A DNA stretch of 64,000 bases. It comes from Thioclava sp. GXIMD4216 (lineage in GTDB: Bacteria > Pseudomonadota > Alphaproteobacteria > Rhodobacterales > Rhodobacteraceae). This document shows positions 52,463-61,650 of this stretch, piece after piece (the first letter of the stretch is position 1; every line of letters begins with the position of its first letter). The position numbers were made by a program, and so were the translations under genes. The DNA is taken from the NCBI RefSeq assembly GCF_037949285.1, contig NZ_CP149927.1, positions 393,001 to 457,000 of the forward strand, in the 5' to 3' direction. The notes beneath the pieces are model-generated. The model was not told the DNA's origin and made no database searches. It was given only the letters and a program-made list of their open reading frames with translations.

Positions 52463-53524
52463 ATGACCGCATTACACCGCTATGGCTGGATCGCCGTGCT
52501 GGCTCTGGCCGCTCTCGCACCCTCTTTCGTGTCGTCTTACGACCTCAACCTGCTGGGCCGCTTTCTGGCCATGGGCATCCTTGCCATCGGCATCGTGCTG
52601 ATCTGGGGCGAGGCAGGCATCCTCAGCCTCGGCCAAGGCGTCTTCTTCGGCTTGGGCGGCTATTCCATCGCCATGTATATGAAGCTGGCCTCGCTACCGT
52701 CGGGCAGCCTGCCCGATTTCATGGAATGGTCGGGCGTGATGGCGCTGCCGTGGTGGTGGGCCCCCTTCGCCAACCCCGTTTTCGCGCTGGCGGCGATCAT
52801 CGTGATCCCCACCGCTTTCGCCGCGCTTTTCTCGTGGCTTGTGTTCCGCCGCCGCATCGTGGGGGTCTATTTCGCGCTGATCACCCAAGCCGTCGCCCTT
52901 ACCTTCGCCACGCTGCTGACCAGCCAGCAGAACACTACGGGCGGCTATAACGGGCTGACGGGCTTTACCGGTATCTTCGGCCTGCCGCTTGGCACGCCCG
53001 AGACCAACCGCATCCTCTATTTCGTCACGCTGGCGCTGCTGGTGGTGGTCTTCGCCTTCTCGAAATGGCTGACCGGATCGCGCTATGGCACGCTTCTGCG
53101 CGCCACCCGTGACGGCGAGAATCGCGTGCGCTTTCTGGGCTATAACACCACCCCCTATAAGGTCGTGGCCTTCGCCTTCGCGGGCATGTTCGCCTCGATC
53201 GCCGGTGCGCTCTTTACCCTGCACGCAGGCGTGGTGTCGCCCGCTTTTGTCGGCGTTGTCCCCTCCATCGAGATGGTGGTCTGGGTCGCCGTCGGAGGCC
53301 GTCACAGCCTCTGGGGCGCGGTGCTGGGGGCGCTCGTCGTCAACCTCGCCAAGGATGTGATCTCCTCGGCCATGCCCGAAGCCTGGCTCTATGTGCTGGG
53401 CCTCGTCTTCATCCTGACCGTGATGTTCCTGCCAAATGGGATCGCCGGTCTGATCGAAGACCTGATCGAGAAATCCCGCAACCGCCGCATCCCCGAAGCG
53501 GACCTCGTGGAGGAGCCGAAATGA
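52463..53524 (+). CDS. urtC: Urea ABC transporter permease UrtC
   Basis: A 353-residue LivM-type permease. Signatures are ILIWGEAGILSLGQGVFFGLGGY in the second helix region, TGGYNGLTGF, and the cytoplasmic LLRATRDGENRVRFLGYNT. About nine hydrophobic segments are present. It begins one base after urtB and overlaps urtD by 4 bases. Confidence 0.93.
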   Translation: MTALHRYGWIAVLALAALAPSFVSSYDLNLLGRFLAMGILAIGIVLIWGEAGILSLGQGVFFGLGGYSIAMYMKLASLPSGSLPDFMEWSGVMALPWWWAPFANPVFALAAIIVIPTAFAALFSWLVFRRRIVGVYFALITQAVALTFATLLTSQQNTTGGYNGLTGFTGIFGLPLGTPETNRILYFVTLALLVVVFAFSKWLTGSRYGTLLRATRDGENRVRFLGYNTTPYKVVAFAFAGMFASIAGALFTLHAGVVSPAFVGVVPSIEMVVWVAVGGRHSLWGAVLGALVVNLAKDVISSAMPEAWLYVLGLVFILTVMFLPNGIAGLIEDLIEKSRNRRIPEADLVEEPK

Positions 53525-54291
53525 ACGCCTATAGCCCAATGACCCCCGACCCCTATATCCTGAAACTCGATGGTATCACGGTGGATTTTGACGGGTTCAA
53601 AGCCATCGACAACTTCTCGATGACGCTCGAACGCGGCCAGCTGCGGGTGCTGATCGGCCCCAATGGCGCGGGCAAATCCACGCTTTGCGATACGATCATC
53701 GGGCGGGTGCAATCGGCGGCTGGTACCGTCACCTTCAACGGTGCCGATATCACCAACCTCCCCGAATTCGAGATCGTCCGCCGCGGTATCTGCCGCAAAT
53801 TCCAGACGCCGGGGGTGCTGCCCTCGCTGACCGTGCGCGATAACCTTCTGGTCTCGGCGCGCCGCGACCGCCGCTGGTGGAAGGGATTGGGGCACGGGGC
53901 CAAACGCGAAGAGGCCGAGAAGGTCGAGGCGCTGCTTGACAAGATTGGCCTGACCGAGAGGGCAGAGACCTTCGCGCGCGATCTGGCGCATGGCGAGAAG
54001 CAATGGCTCGAGATCGGGATGGTGGTCGCAACGGGGGCCGAGTTGCTCTTGCTGGACGAACCCACCGCAGGGATGGGCCCGAATGAAACCTCCAAGACCG
54101 CCAAGCTGATCCATTCCCTCTTGGGCGAGCATGCGGTGCTGGTGATCGACCACGATATGGCCTTCGTCGAGGAACTGGGTGCCAAGGTCACCGTGATGCA
54201 TCAGGGCAAGTTCCTGAAACAGGGTTCGGTTGCCGATGTGCGCGCCGATCCGGAAGTCGCCGCCGTCTACCTTGGCCGCGCAAAGGAGTAA
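53521..54291 (+). CDS. urtD: Urea ABC transporter ATP-binding protein UrtD
   Basis: A 256-residue LivG-type ATPase. Walker A is IGPNGAGKSTLCD near 47-59, signature LAHGEKQWLEIGM and Walker B LLLLDEPTAGMGPNE, then VIDHDMAFVEEL. The signature LAHGEKQ in place of LSGGQ is characteristic of UrtD. The start overlaps urtC by 4 bases and urtE starts 5 bases after its stop. Confidence 0.94.
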   Translation: MNAYSPMTPDPYILKLDGITVDFDGFKAIDNFSMTLERGQLRVLIGPNGAGKSTLCDTIIGRVQSAAGTVTFNGADITNLPEFEIVRRGICRKFQTPGVLPSLTVRDNLLVSARRDRRWWKGLGHGAKREEAEKVEALLDKIGLTERAETFARDLAHGEKQWLEIGMVVATGAELLLLDEPTAGMGPNETSKTAKLIHSLLGEHAVLVIDHDMAFVEELGAKVTVMHQGKFLKQGSVADVRADPEVAAVYLGRAKE

Positions 54292-54295
54292 CCAT

Positions 54296-55015
54296 ATGAA
54301 CAGCCTCTTGAAAATGGAGCGCGTCGGCGCAGGCTACGGCCAAAGCCCCGTGTTGTTCGACATCGACCTGAATGTGGCGCGTGGCGGAGCGCTGGCGCTG
54401 ATCGGGCGCAATGGCGTGGGCAAAACCACCCTTCTGCGCACCATCATGGGCGTGCAGAAGGCCACCCGTGGCCGCATCACGCTGGACGGGGCGGATGTGA
54501 CACAGGCCAAGCCGCATGAGCGCTCCCGCGCAGGCATCGGCTTTGTGCCGCAGGGCCGCCATGTCTTCCCGCATCTCAGCGTCGAGGAAAACCTGCTGTC
54601 GGGGCTTTCCGCTTTGGCGGGGCGCGGTAAGGGGCTGATTGCCAAGGGCATTCCCGACCATATCTTCGACCTCTTCCCCAAGCTTGACCAGATCCGCCAC
54701 CGCAAGGCGGGCGTTCTGTCGGGTGGTGAGCAACAGCAGCTGGCCATCGGTCGTGCGCTTTGTGGTCAGCCGAAGCTTTTGCTGCTGGACGAGCCGACCG
54801 AAGGTATCCAGCCCAATGTTGTCCAGCAGATTGAAGACGCCCTGCGGCGCGTGCGCAGCGAGCTGGGGGTGACCATTGTCATCGTCGAGCAATATCTCGA
54901 TTTCGCATGGTCCTTTGCCGATGACTATTGCGTGCTGCAACGCGGGCGGCAGGTGCGTCAGGGGCGCACCACAGAGGATACCGCCGCCGAGGTCGCCCAT
55001 CTGGTCAATGTCTGA
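54296..55015 (+). CDS. urtE: Urea ABC transporter ATP-binding protein UrtE
   Basis: A 239-residue LivF-type ATPase with Walker A IGRNGVGKTTLLRTIMG, FVPQGRHVFPHLSVEENL, signature LSGGEQQQLAIGRAL and Walker B LLLLDEPTEGIQPNVV. The DEPTEGIQPN ending is the UrtE form. I start at ATG 54296 (MNSLLKMERV), which follows AAAGGAG of the urtD 3' end. It is the last gene of the operon and converges with the response regulator gene. Confidence 0.93.
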   Translation: MNSLLKMERVGAGYGQSPVLFDIDLNVARGGALALIGRNGVGKTTLLRTIMGVQKATRGRITLDGADVTQAKPHERSRAGIGFVPQGRHVFPHLSVEENLLSGLSALAGRGKGLIAKGIPDHIFDLFPKLDQIRHRKAGVLSGGEQQQLAIGRALCGQPKLLLLDEPTEGIQPNVVQQIEDALRRVRSELGVTIVIVEQYLDFAWSFADDYCVLQRGRQVRQGRTTEDTAAEVAHLVNV

Positions 55016-55039
55016 TGTGTGACATCTGGTCCGAGCAGT

Positions 55040-55933
55040 TCATCCCTGCTCGGACAGCACCTGCACCGCCATCGCCGCCGCAGTGGCCCGATTTTCCACG
55101 GATAATTTGGCATAGATCTGCAAAAGGTGCTTTTTCACCGTGGCGACCGAATTTCCCAAAATGTCGGCTATGTCCTGATTGGACTTGCCAGCGGCAACCC
55201 AGACCAGCACCTCGGCCTCGCGCTGGGTCAGCGGAAAACGCCCGCGCAGGATCTCTTCGCGCAGGCCCGGACGGTCTTCGGTGACGCGGAACAGATATTC
55301 ACCCTCGCGCACGGGGTTGAGGTAATGGAACCCGATCTCGGCCTCGCCCAAGGGCACCACCGCCGTGCTGCCCGTCTGACGGGTCAGCGACAGAAGCTGC
55401 CCCACCAGCGCATCGGTCAGCAGCAGCTGCCCGCCATGAAACAGCCCGCCCAGCAGGTCTTCGGCGCGCGGCGTGGACCACAGGATACGCCCGCCGCCAT
55501 CCATCGCCAGCAAGGACCGCCCCGTCGCATCCAGCGCCGCCCGCGCCCCTTCGGCCAAACGCGCATTCAGCAGATGCACGCGGATACGGGCGATCAATTC
55601 CTCAAGCTTGATCGGTTTTGTGACATAATCGACGCCGCCTGCCGCCAATCCGGCCACCACATGTTCGGTATCTGACAATCCGGTCATGAAGATCACAGGG
55701 ATATTCTCACGCCCCGGCGTCTGTTTGATAGCCCGCGTGGTGGCAAAGCCATCCAGCCCCGGCATCACCGCATCCATCAAGATCACATGCGGCGCGATCT
55801 TGCCCAGAAGATCCAGCGCCGCCTGACCCGAGGTCGCCACCAGCACCGTCATTCCCTCGCGCTCCAGCGTATCGGTCAACAGCCCCAGCGTCTGCGGCGT
55901 GTCATCCACGATCAACACGATATCATCCGTCAT
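55040..55933 (-). CDS. Response regulator with REC and LuxR-type HTH domains
   Basis: A 297-residue DNA-binding response regulator. The receiver has Asp10-Asp11, phospho-acceptor Asp54 in ILMDAVMPG, Thr84 and Lys106 in YVTKPI. A middle segment (125-225) looks like a degenerate PAS-type domain. The C-terminal LuxR HTH is LTQREAEVLVWVAAGKSNQD then VATVKKHLLQIYAKL. Its start overlaps the hybrid kinase gene by 11 bases, so they form a pair. Being adjacent and convergent to urtABCDE, it likely regulates urea or related nitrogen-compound uptake. Confidence 0.9.
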   Translation of the reverse strand: MTDDIVLIVDDTPQTLGLLTDTLEREGMTVLVATSGQAALDLLGKIAPHVILMDAVMPGLDGFATTRAIKQTPGRENIPVIFMTGLSDTEHVVAGLAAGGVDYVTKPIKLEELIARIRVHLLNARLAEGARAALDATGRSLLAMDGGGRILWSTPRAEDLLGGLFHGGQLLLTDALVGQLLSLTRQTGSTAVVPLGEAEIGFHYLNPVREGEYLFRVTEDRPGLREEILRGRFPLTQREAEVLVWVAAGKSNQDIADILGNSVATVKKHLLQIYAKLSVENRATAAAMAVQVLSEQG

Positions 55934-58900
55934 CGCGCCCCTCCTCCATCATCATCCGCACCTGCTGCGCAAGGCGCGGCAGTTCGAACCCCTGCGCAAG
56001 CTGCAGCCACTGCGCAACCGATCCTTCAGGACAGTCCTCCAGAATATCCAACACCCCGCGCCGATGCCCGATTTCCGCCGCCGCAAGCAGCCGTTCCAGC
56101 AGATCGGCGGGCAGATCGGGCTTTGCCGGACGCTCCGCCGGTCTCGCATCATATAGCCAGTCAATCTGCAAAAGCCCGCCAATCTCCGCCAGCAGCGCAT
56201 CCAGATCCACCGGCTTCGACAGGAACCCGTCCTGAAGCCCCGCCCCTTCGGCCTGACTGTCATGGGCATTGCCCGACAGCATCACCACGCGCATCTCGGG
56301 GTCCAGCGCGCGCAACCGTGCCGCCACCTCCCAACCGCTCATGCCGGGCATGGTGATATCCAGCACCGCCAGATCGGGGCGCAGCGCGGGGGCCAGCCGC
56401 AAAGCTTCGGCCCCGTTCTGCGCCACCACCACCTGAAAGCCCAAAGGCGCCAGTATCCGGCGTAACAACGCCAGATGATCGGCATCATCATCCACCAGAA
56501 GCAGGCGCTTGCGCGGCCCCTCATAGCCCAGAACCGGCCGCGCGCCCGTTGGCAGAAGGTCACCACCTGCCTCGAACATCAGCAGTTGCACCACCATCCG
56601 CGTGCCCTCGCCGGCCACACTTTCCACGCGGATATGCCCGCCCATGATCTCGACCAGCAGCTTGGTAATGGTCAGCCCCAGCCCGGTGCCGGGCACCAGA
56701 TCGGCGCGGCTGCCCCGGTCGAACGGATCAAAAATACGTTTCAGATCTTCGGGGGCAATGCCGATGCCGGTGTCGAAAATCTCGACCTCCAGCAGATGGT
56801 TGCGATAGCGCAGACGTAACCCTACCTGACCACGGTCCGTAAATTTCACCGCATTGGACAACAGGTTGATCAGCACCTGCCGCAGCCGTTTGCGGTCCAC
56901 CAGCACCTGACGCGGCAGCCAGCCCTGACGGTCATAGACAAAATCCAAGCCCTTCGCCTCGGCCTGAAAGCGGAAGATCTCGGCCAGCTGGTCCAACAGT
57001 TCGGGCAGCGCGACGCGATCACGCGCCAGCACCAGCGTGCCGCTTTCCACCCGCGAGATATCCTGAAGCCCGTCCACCAGATCCGTCAGATGCTCGGCCG
57101 AGCGCCGGATCACCCCCACCGCCGAAGGCGCAGCGGACAGATCGCGCTCCATCAGCTGGGCATAGCCATAGATCGCATTGAGCGGCGAGCGTATTTCATG
57201 GCTGAGACCGGTCAGAAAGCGCGATTTGGCGAAATTGGCGGCCTCGGCCACCTCGCGCGCCTGACGGGCCTGCGCCTCGGCCTGTTCGCGCGCGCCCACC
57301 TCGCGGCGCAGCGCCTCGGCCTGCCGCTCGAACTCGTCCTCGACCTGACGGCGGTTCTCATGCGCCAGCACGAAGAACCACGCCATCAGCCCCGACAGGA
57401 TCGCCAGCGCCACGAAAATCACCCAGAAAGCCGAGCCGACCGCCTGTGCCGAGCCTGCCGCCATCCCGCGCGTCACCTGATGGCGCACCGCCCCCAGAAG
57501 CCCCGCCGTCGCCAGAACAAACACGGTCGCCAGCCCCGCAACCTGCCCGATCCGCGCCCGCCTGCGGGGCGAGAGCCGTGCCGGCAGGGCCCGTTCGGAC
57601 AGCGCGCGGATCTGTTGCGACAGCCGCGCCTGCGGTTTGCACAGATCACGGCACCGCCCCTCCAGCGAACAGCACAGCGAACAGATCGCCACACCATAGG
57701 CCGGACATTGGGCCATATCCTCGGGGTCGAACCGGTTGCCACAAATCCCGCATCCACACAGCCCGTCCGCTGCAGGGGCAATCTGCGACCCCCGCGCAAT
57801 GTAGAAACGCCCCCGCGTCGTCCAAGCCAGAAGCGGCGCGGCGATAAAAGCCACCACCAGACCGGCGGGCACACAGAAGGCCTGCGCCAAGGGCCCCAGC
57901 CACCCCGTCAGGCACAGCACCGACACCAGCACCGACAGCGCCATCGCACCACAGCCCACGGGGTTGATGTCATAAAGATGGGCGCGTTTGAATTCGATCA
58001 GCTTGGGCGACAGCCCCAGCGGCTTGGCAATCGCCAGATCGCCCGCCACAGCCCCCAGCCAGCCCACCGCCAGAATGCCGTAAAGATCCAGAATGCTTTC
58101 CAGCGCGCCAAAGACACCAAGCTCCATCAGCATCAGCGCCAACGCGGTGTTGAACACCAGCCAGACCACACGTCCCGGATGGTTATGGGTCAGCCGCGAA
58201 AAGAAGTTCGACCATGCGATCGAACCGGCATAGGCATTGGTCACATTGATCTTGACCTGCGCAACACAGACCAGCACCCCCATCGCGATCAATGCCAGAA
58301 CCGGATTGCCCAGCAGCGTGCCGAAGGCCAGATCGAAGGCGATGGCGGGTTGGGCGGCCAGATCGGGCGCGATGCCTGCACGGATTGCCATGACCGTCAG
58401 CCATGAGCCAAGCATGATCTTGGCACCGGCAATCAGCACCCAGCCCGGCCCCGCCATGCCCAGTGCCAGACGCCTGCGCCAGCTTTTGCCCTCGGGGAGG
58501 AAGCGCAGATAATCGACCTGTTCGCCAATCTGCGGCAAGAGCGACAGCAGCAATGACAGCCCCGCACCGATCTGCAGCAGATCGACGCCCGATGCCGCGC
58601 CGCCAAAGCCCAGCCAAGACGCCATATCGGGCACCGTGTCTTCCGTTCCCGCCACCGCAAGCACCAGAAGCGGTGCCAGTTGCAACCCCAGCCATAGCGG
58701 TTGGCTCAGGCGTTGCATCCGCGAAATGCGCCGGATGCCGAAGGCCGCAATCGGAAGCACCACCAGCGCCGACACCAGATGCCCCAGCCACAGGGGCATC
58801 CCGAGCGCCAGATTGAGCGCCACCGACATGATCGAAGCCTCGATCGCAAACAGCACGAAGGTGAAAGACGCATAGACAAGCGAGGTCACCGTCGAGCCGA

Positions 58901-59231
58901 TATAGCCAAAGCCCGCGCCCCGCGTCAGCAGGTCGATATCCAGCCCCGAACGCGCCGCATTCCGCGTGATCGGCCAGCCCACCAGCAGCGCCAGCACCAC
59001 AAGCCCCGCCACCGCAGCCAGCGTGTCGCGGGTGCCATGCGCCAGTGTCAGCGACCCGCCAATCGCCTCGCAGGCCAGAAAAGCCAGCGCCCCGATGGCC
59101 GTATGGGCCACACGCGACGGGCGTAACCGCGCCCGCCTTGCGGTAAAGCGCAGCGCGAAATCCTCCAGCGTCTCGTTCGCCGCCCATTGATTATACTCAC
59201 GACGCTCGGGCGCGATGAACTGATGGCGCAA
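55923..59231 (-). CDS. Hybrid histidine kinase with NCS1 transporter-like sensor and Cys-rich module
   Basis: A 1102-residue protein. Residues 1-475 look like an NCS1 (cytosine/allantoin permease) transporter of about 12 helices. A cysteine-rich stretch follows at 492-531 (Cys 492, 494, 497, 509, 517, 520, 521, 527, 531), probably metal-binding. Two more helices near 560-625 precede a coiled segment, then HisKA with His678 in GLSHEIRSPLNAI, ATPase N-box Asn793 and DTGIGI at 820-825, and a receiver with Asp958 and Lys1006. The tail is helical and may be a degenerate Hpt. The start is TTG 59231, supported by GGAAAGGA upstream; no in-frame ATG lies near. It probably senses a urea- or nucleobase-like compound. 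Confidence 0.88.
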   Translation of the reverse strand: MRHQFIAPERREYNQWAANETLEDFALRFTARRARLRPSRVAHTAIGALAFLACEAIGGSLTLAHGTRDTLAAVAGLVVLALLVGWPITRNAARSGLDIDLLTRGAGFGYIGSTVTSLVYASFTFVLFAIEASIMSVALNLALGMPLWLGHLVSALVVLPIAAFGIRRISRMQRLSQPLWLGLQLAPLLVLAVAGTEDTVPDMASWLGFGGAASGVDLLQIGAGLSLLLSLLPQIGEQVDYLRFLPEGKSWRRRLALGMAGPGWVLIAGAKIMLGSWLTVMAIRAGIAPDLAAQPAIAFDLAFGTLLGNPVLALIAMGVLVCVAQVKINVTNAYAGSIAWSNFFSRLTHNHPGRVVWLVFNTALALMLMELGVFGALESILDLYGILAVGWLGAVAGDLAIAKPLGLSPKLIEFKRAHLYDINPVGCGAMALSVLVSVLCLTGWLGPLAQAFCVPAGLVVAFIAAPLLAWTTRGRFYIARGSQIAPAADGLCGCGICGNRFDPEDMAQCPAYGVAICSLCCSLEGRCRDLCKPQARLSQQIRALSERALPARLSPRRRARIGQVAGLATVFVLATAGLLGAVRHQVTRGMAAGSAQAVGSAFWVIFVALAILSGLMAWFFVLAHENRRQVEDEFERQAEALRREVGAREQAEAQARQAREVAEAANFAKSRFLTGLSHEIRSPLNAIYGYAQLMERDLSAAPSAVGVIRRSAEHLTDLVDGLQDISRVESGTLVLARDRVALPELLDQLAEIFRFQAEAKGLDFVYDRQGWLPRQVLVDRKRLRQVLINLLSNAVKFTDRGQVGLRLRYRNHLLEVEIFDTGIGIAPEDLKRIFDPFDRGSRADLVPGTGLGLTITKLLVEIMGGHIRVESVAGEGTRMVVQLLMFEAGGDLLPTGARPVLGYEGPRKRLLLVDDDADHLALLRRILAPLGFQVVVAQNGAEALRLAPALRPDLAVLDITMPGMSGWEVAARLRALDPEMRVVMLSGNAHDSQAEGAGLQDGFLSKPVDLDALLAEIGGLLQIDWLYDARPAERPAKPDLPADLLERLLAAAEIGHRRGVLDILEDCPEGSVAQWLQLAQGFELPRLAQQVRMMMEEGRDDG

Positions 59232-59322
59232 GGCATGTCCTTTCCGGTCTCTTCCTCCGGTTAGGACGGGGGAAGACCAAGGCGCAAGTCATGCGGCATG
59301 ATAGCCGCCCGAAAAGACGGCC

Positions 59323-59343
59323 TTTGCCTATATATCAGGCAAA
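59323..59343. repeat. Inverted repeat overlapping the end of the min terminator
   Basis: TTTGCCT (59323-59329) and AGGCAAA (59337-59343) are perfect complements with an AT-rich 7-base loop. It follows the minCDE terminator and lies about 90 bases upstream of the hybrid kinase start, so it may be a second terminator stem or an operator for the kinase gene. Confidence 0.4.
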
Positions 59344-59369
59344 AGAAAGCCGGGGCCAATGGCCCCGGC
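59341..59369 (-). terminator. Rho-independent terminator of minCDE
   Basis: A perfect 9-bp stem GCCGGGGCC / GGCCCCGGC (59349-59357 and 59361-59369) with a 3-base loop, followed on the minus strand by TTTCTTTT. It is 26 bases after the minE stop. Confidence 0.93.
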
Positions 59370-59394
59370 AGATCATGGCGCAAAGTGTGGGCGC

Positions 59395-59673
59395 TCAGGC
59401 TTTGTCCGCCTTGGCGGGTTTCGATGGCATCTCGATGTTGATTTCGAGACTTTCGATATCGTCACCGCGCTCCATGCGGATATCGACCTCTTCATCGGCC
59501 ACTTCGACATATTTGCGGATCACCGCGATGATATCGCGTTGCAGCTGCGGCAGGTAATCCCCGCCCGAGGAGTTCGAGCCGCGCTCATGCGCCAGCAGGA
59601 TCTGCAGGCGCTCTTTGGCGGCATTGGCGGTCTGCTTGCGACGGGGTTTGAGAGAAAATCCGAAAAGGCTCAT
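59395..59673 (-). CDS. minE: Cell division topological specificity factor MinE
   Basis: A 92-residue MinE. The N-terminal membrane-binding and MinD-contact region is MSLFGFSLKPRRKQTANAAK then ERLQILLAHERGS, and the C-terminal dimerisation part includes LPQLQRDIIAVIRKYVEV. It releases MinD from the membrane by stimulating its ATPase, producing pole-to-pole oscillation. The start overlaps the minD stop by 4 bases. Confidence 0.96.
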   Translation of the reverse strand: MSLFGFSLKPRRKQTANAAKERLQILLAHERGSNSSGGDYLPQLQRDIIAVIRKYVEVADEEVDIRMERGDDIESLEINIEMPSKPAKADKA

Positions 59674-60539
59674 GCCGACCGCCCGAAGATGCGGCCCAGA
59701 AGGCCGGGTTTCTTTTCACCTTCGACCTTCATCTCGACTTTCTCGCCCAGCAGACGCGCAACCGCATCCTCATAGGCGCGACCTGCCGAAGACGGATCGT
59801 CCAGCGTGACCGGCGTGCCCACATTGGACGCACGCAGCACGGCGGGGCTTTCGGGCACGATCCCCAGAAGCGGCACGGCCAGAATTTCCAGCACGTCTTC
59901 CACGGTCATCATCTCGCCCTTGTCGATACGGGCCTGATCGTGACGGGTCAGCAGAACCTGCGCCTTCACGCCGGTGCCGTCCTTCTCGGCGCGCTGGGTT
60001 TTTGACGCCAGCAGGCCCAGAACGCGGTCGCTATCGCGCACCGAAGACACTTCGGGGTTGGTCACAACGACCGCCTCATCGGCGAAATACATCGCCAGCT
60101 GGGCGCCGCGTTCGATCCCTGCGGGGCTGTCGCAGATGATATAGTCGAACTCTTTCTTCAGCTCGTTCAGCACCTCTTCCACGCCCTCTTTGGTCAGCGC
60201 GTCCTTGTCGCGCGTCTGCGAGGTCGGCAGGATCTGCAGCGTTTCAACGCGCTTGTCCTTGATCAGCGCCTGTTTCAGACGGGCATCGCCCTGAATGACG
60301 TTGATAAAGTCAAAGACCACACGGCGTTCGCAGCCCATGATCATATCGAGGTTGCGCAGCCCCACATCGAAATCGATGACAACGGTGCGGAAACCGCGTT
60401 TGGCCAGACCTGCCGAAATCGCTGCGGCAGAGGTCGTCTTGCCAACGCCCCCCTTGCCCGAGGTGATGACGATCACCCGACCGAGCGGCGGCTTTTCCTT
60501 CAGCTCTTCCTTGGCCTTATCTGTGGTTTGGGTGCTCAT
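59670..60539 (-). CDS. minD: Septum site-determining ATPase MinD
   Basis: A 289-residue ParA/MinD-type ATPase. The deviant Walker A is SGKGGVGKTTSAAAI near residues 27-41, VVIDFDVGLRNLDMIMG is switch I/Walker A', and YIICDSPAGIERGAQLAM is Walker B. The C-terminal amphipathic membrane-targeting tail is in GEKKPGLLGRIFGR. An N-terminal extension of about 20 residues precedes the usual start; I use ATG 60539 (MSTQTTDK). It overlaps minC by 4 bases and minE by 4 bases. Confidence 0.96.
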   Translation of the reverse strand: MSTQTTDKAKEELKEKPPLGRVIVITSGKGGVGKTTSAAAISAGLAKRGFRTVVIDFDVGLRNLDMIMGCERRVVFDFINVIQGDARLKQALIKDKRVETLQILPTSQTRDKDALTKEGVEEVLNELKKEFDYIICDSPAGIERGAQLAMYFADEAVVVTNPEVSSVRDSDRVLGLLASKTQRAEKDGTGVKAQVLLTRHDQARIDKGEMMTVEDVLEILAVPLLGIVPESPAVLRASNVGTPVTLDDPSSAGRAYEDAVARLLGEKVEMKVEGEKKPGLLGRIFGRSA

Positions 60540-61375
60540 GCAAAGGTCTCCATGCATAGTCTGTCATCTTCGAGCCAAGCCTGCACAGCCCGATGGCGCA
60601 GGTCGTCTCCGATGGTTTCACTGGTACGGTAAAGGCCCGCCACGGCCAGAAGTTCGGCATCAAGATCACGGCAGAAGATCCGGCAGCTTTCATCGCCGAA
60701 CACACCTGCCATCGCGCGCCCGCGCAGCGCGCCATAGACGTGGATATTGCCCGCGGCCACCAATTCGGCCCCCGAGGCCACCGAGCCCAGCACGATCAGG
60801 TCGCCATGTTCGGCCACAATCTGCTGGCCCGAGCGCACGGGATTGCGGATGGTCAGGGTCTGGGCGGGGGCTGCGGCAGGCTGGTCGGCCTCTGTCTCGG
60901 CCTCCGCCTCGACCGTTTGGCCCTTGTTCTGGCCAAGCTGGTGGGCCCCGTTCTGGCCCTTGGGGTTCAGCGGCTTGCGCGGCTCGTGCACCGGCCCGTC
61001 CCGTCCGCTGATCACCGGAATCAGCCCAAGCTGGTCGGCAGTCTCGCGCTGCGCCTTATTGGCGTTCTGCACCCCGAAAACCGACAGATTGCGCGCGCGC
61101 ATCTGGGCCACGAGGTCTTGAATGGCTTCGGGCTTGGCAAAGCCGGGCACATCAGCGAAATCGATGACCATAGGCGAGCCGACAAGAAGCTGCGGCGTCT
61201 TCTCGAGCTGTTGATCAAGCGCGGTATAGAAAGCCTCGTCCGGCGTGTCGGATTCCATACGCAGCGCGATTGCGGTCAGGAACCGGCCACGGAAATGGAA
61301 GGGCCGTACAACGGCCGGGGGCGCGTCGGCCCGGCTGCGGATATCGTCTTTCGCCACGACGAAACTGCTCCTCAT
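60536..61375 (-). CDS. minC: Septum site-determining inhibitor MinC
   Basis: A 279-residue MinC. Residues 1-115 form the N-terminal FtsZ-inhibiting domain (PFHFRGRFLTAIALRM, VIDFADVPGF). A charged, glutamate- and alanine-rich linker spans about 125-170. The C-terminal beta-helix domain that dimerises and binds MinD contains NPVRSGQQIVAEHGDLIVLG, GNIHVYGALRGRAMAG and RIFCRDLDAELLAVAG. The order minC-minD-minE with 4-base overlaps is the classical operon. It is divergent from the ROK kinase across 275 bases. Confidence 0.95.
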   Translation of the reverse strand: MRSSFVVAKDDIRSRADAPPAVVRPFHFRGRFLTAIALRMESDTPDEAFYTALDQQLEKTPQLLVGSPMVIDFADVPGFAKPEAIQDLVAQMRARNLSVFGVQNANKAQRETADQLGLIPVISGRDGPVHEPRKPLNPKGQNGAHQLGQNKGQTVEAEAETEADQPAAAPAQTLTIRNPVRSGQQIVAEHGDLIVLGSVASGAELVAAGNIHVYGALRGRAMAGVFGDESCRIFCRDLDAELLAVAGLYRTSETIGDDLRHRAVQAWLEDDRLCMETFA

Positions 61376-61650
61376 TTGATGGGCCCCGTCCCGAGACCCG
61401 ATTCAGGGTTCGACTCAGGATCGCCCATTTTGATGTTTGCCCCTCTCTTGCCACTATGGACAGGGGTCTGTGAAGCTTGACGCTACGGATTGCGCGGGTT
61501 CCTGCCGCCCACCGGCCGGATCGGATGACTTAAGCTGTGCTGATGGAGGGGCGTATAACGCATGCCCTTGCGGAATGTGAAGCAAATTCCGGCACTGGCG
61601 GTGAAAAGCTCTTGCCGCTAATCTGGCGCAAGACAAAAGGAGGCGCGTCG
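61376..61650. promoter_or_regulatory. Divergent intergenic region between minC and the ROK kinase
   Basis: A 275-base gap that should hold the minCDE promoter on one strand and the kinase promoter on the other. I see no gene, repeat or confident hexamer pair in it. A strong AAAAGGAGG ribosome-binding site precedes ATG 61651. Confidence 0.35.
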
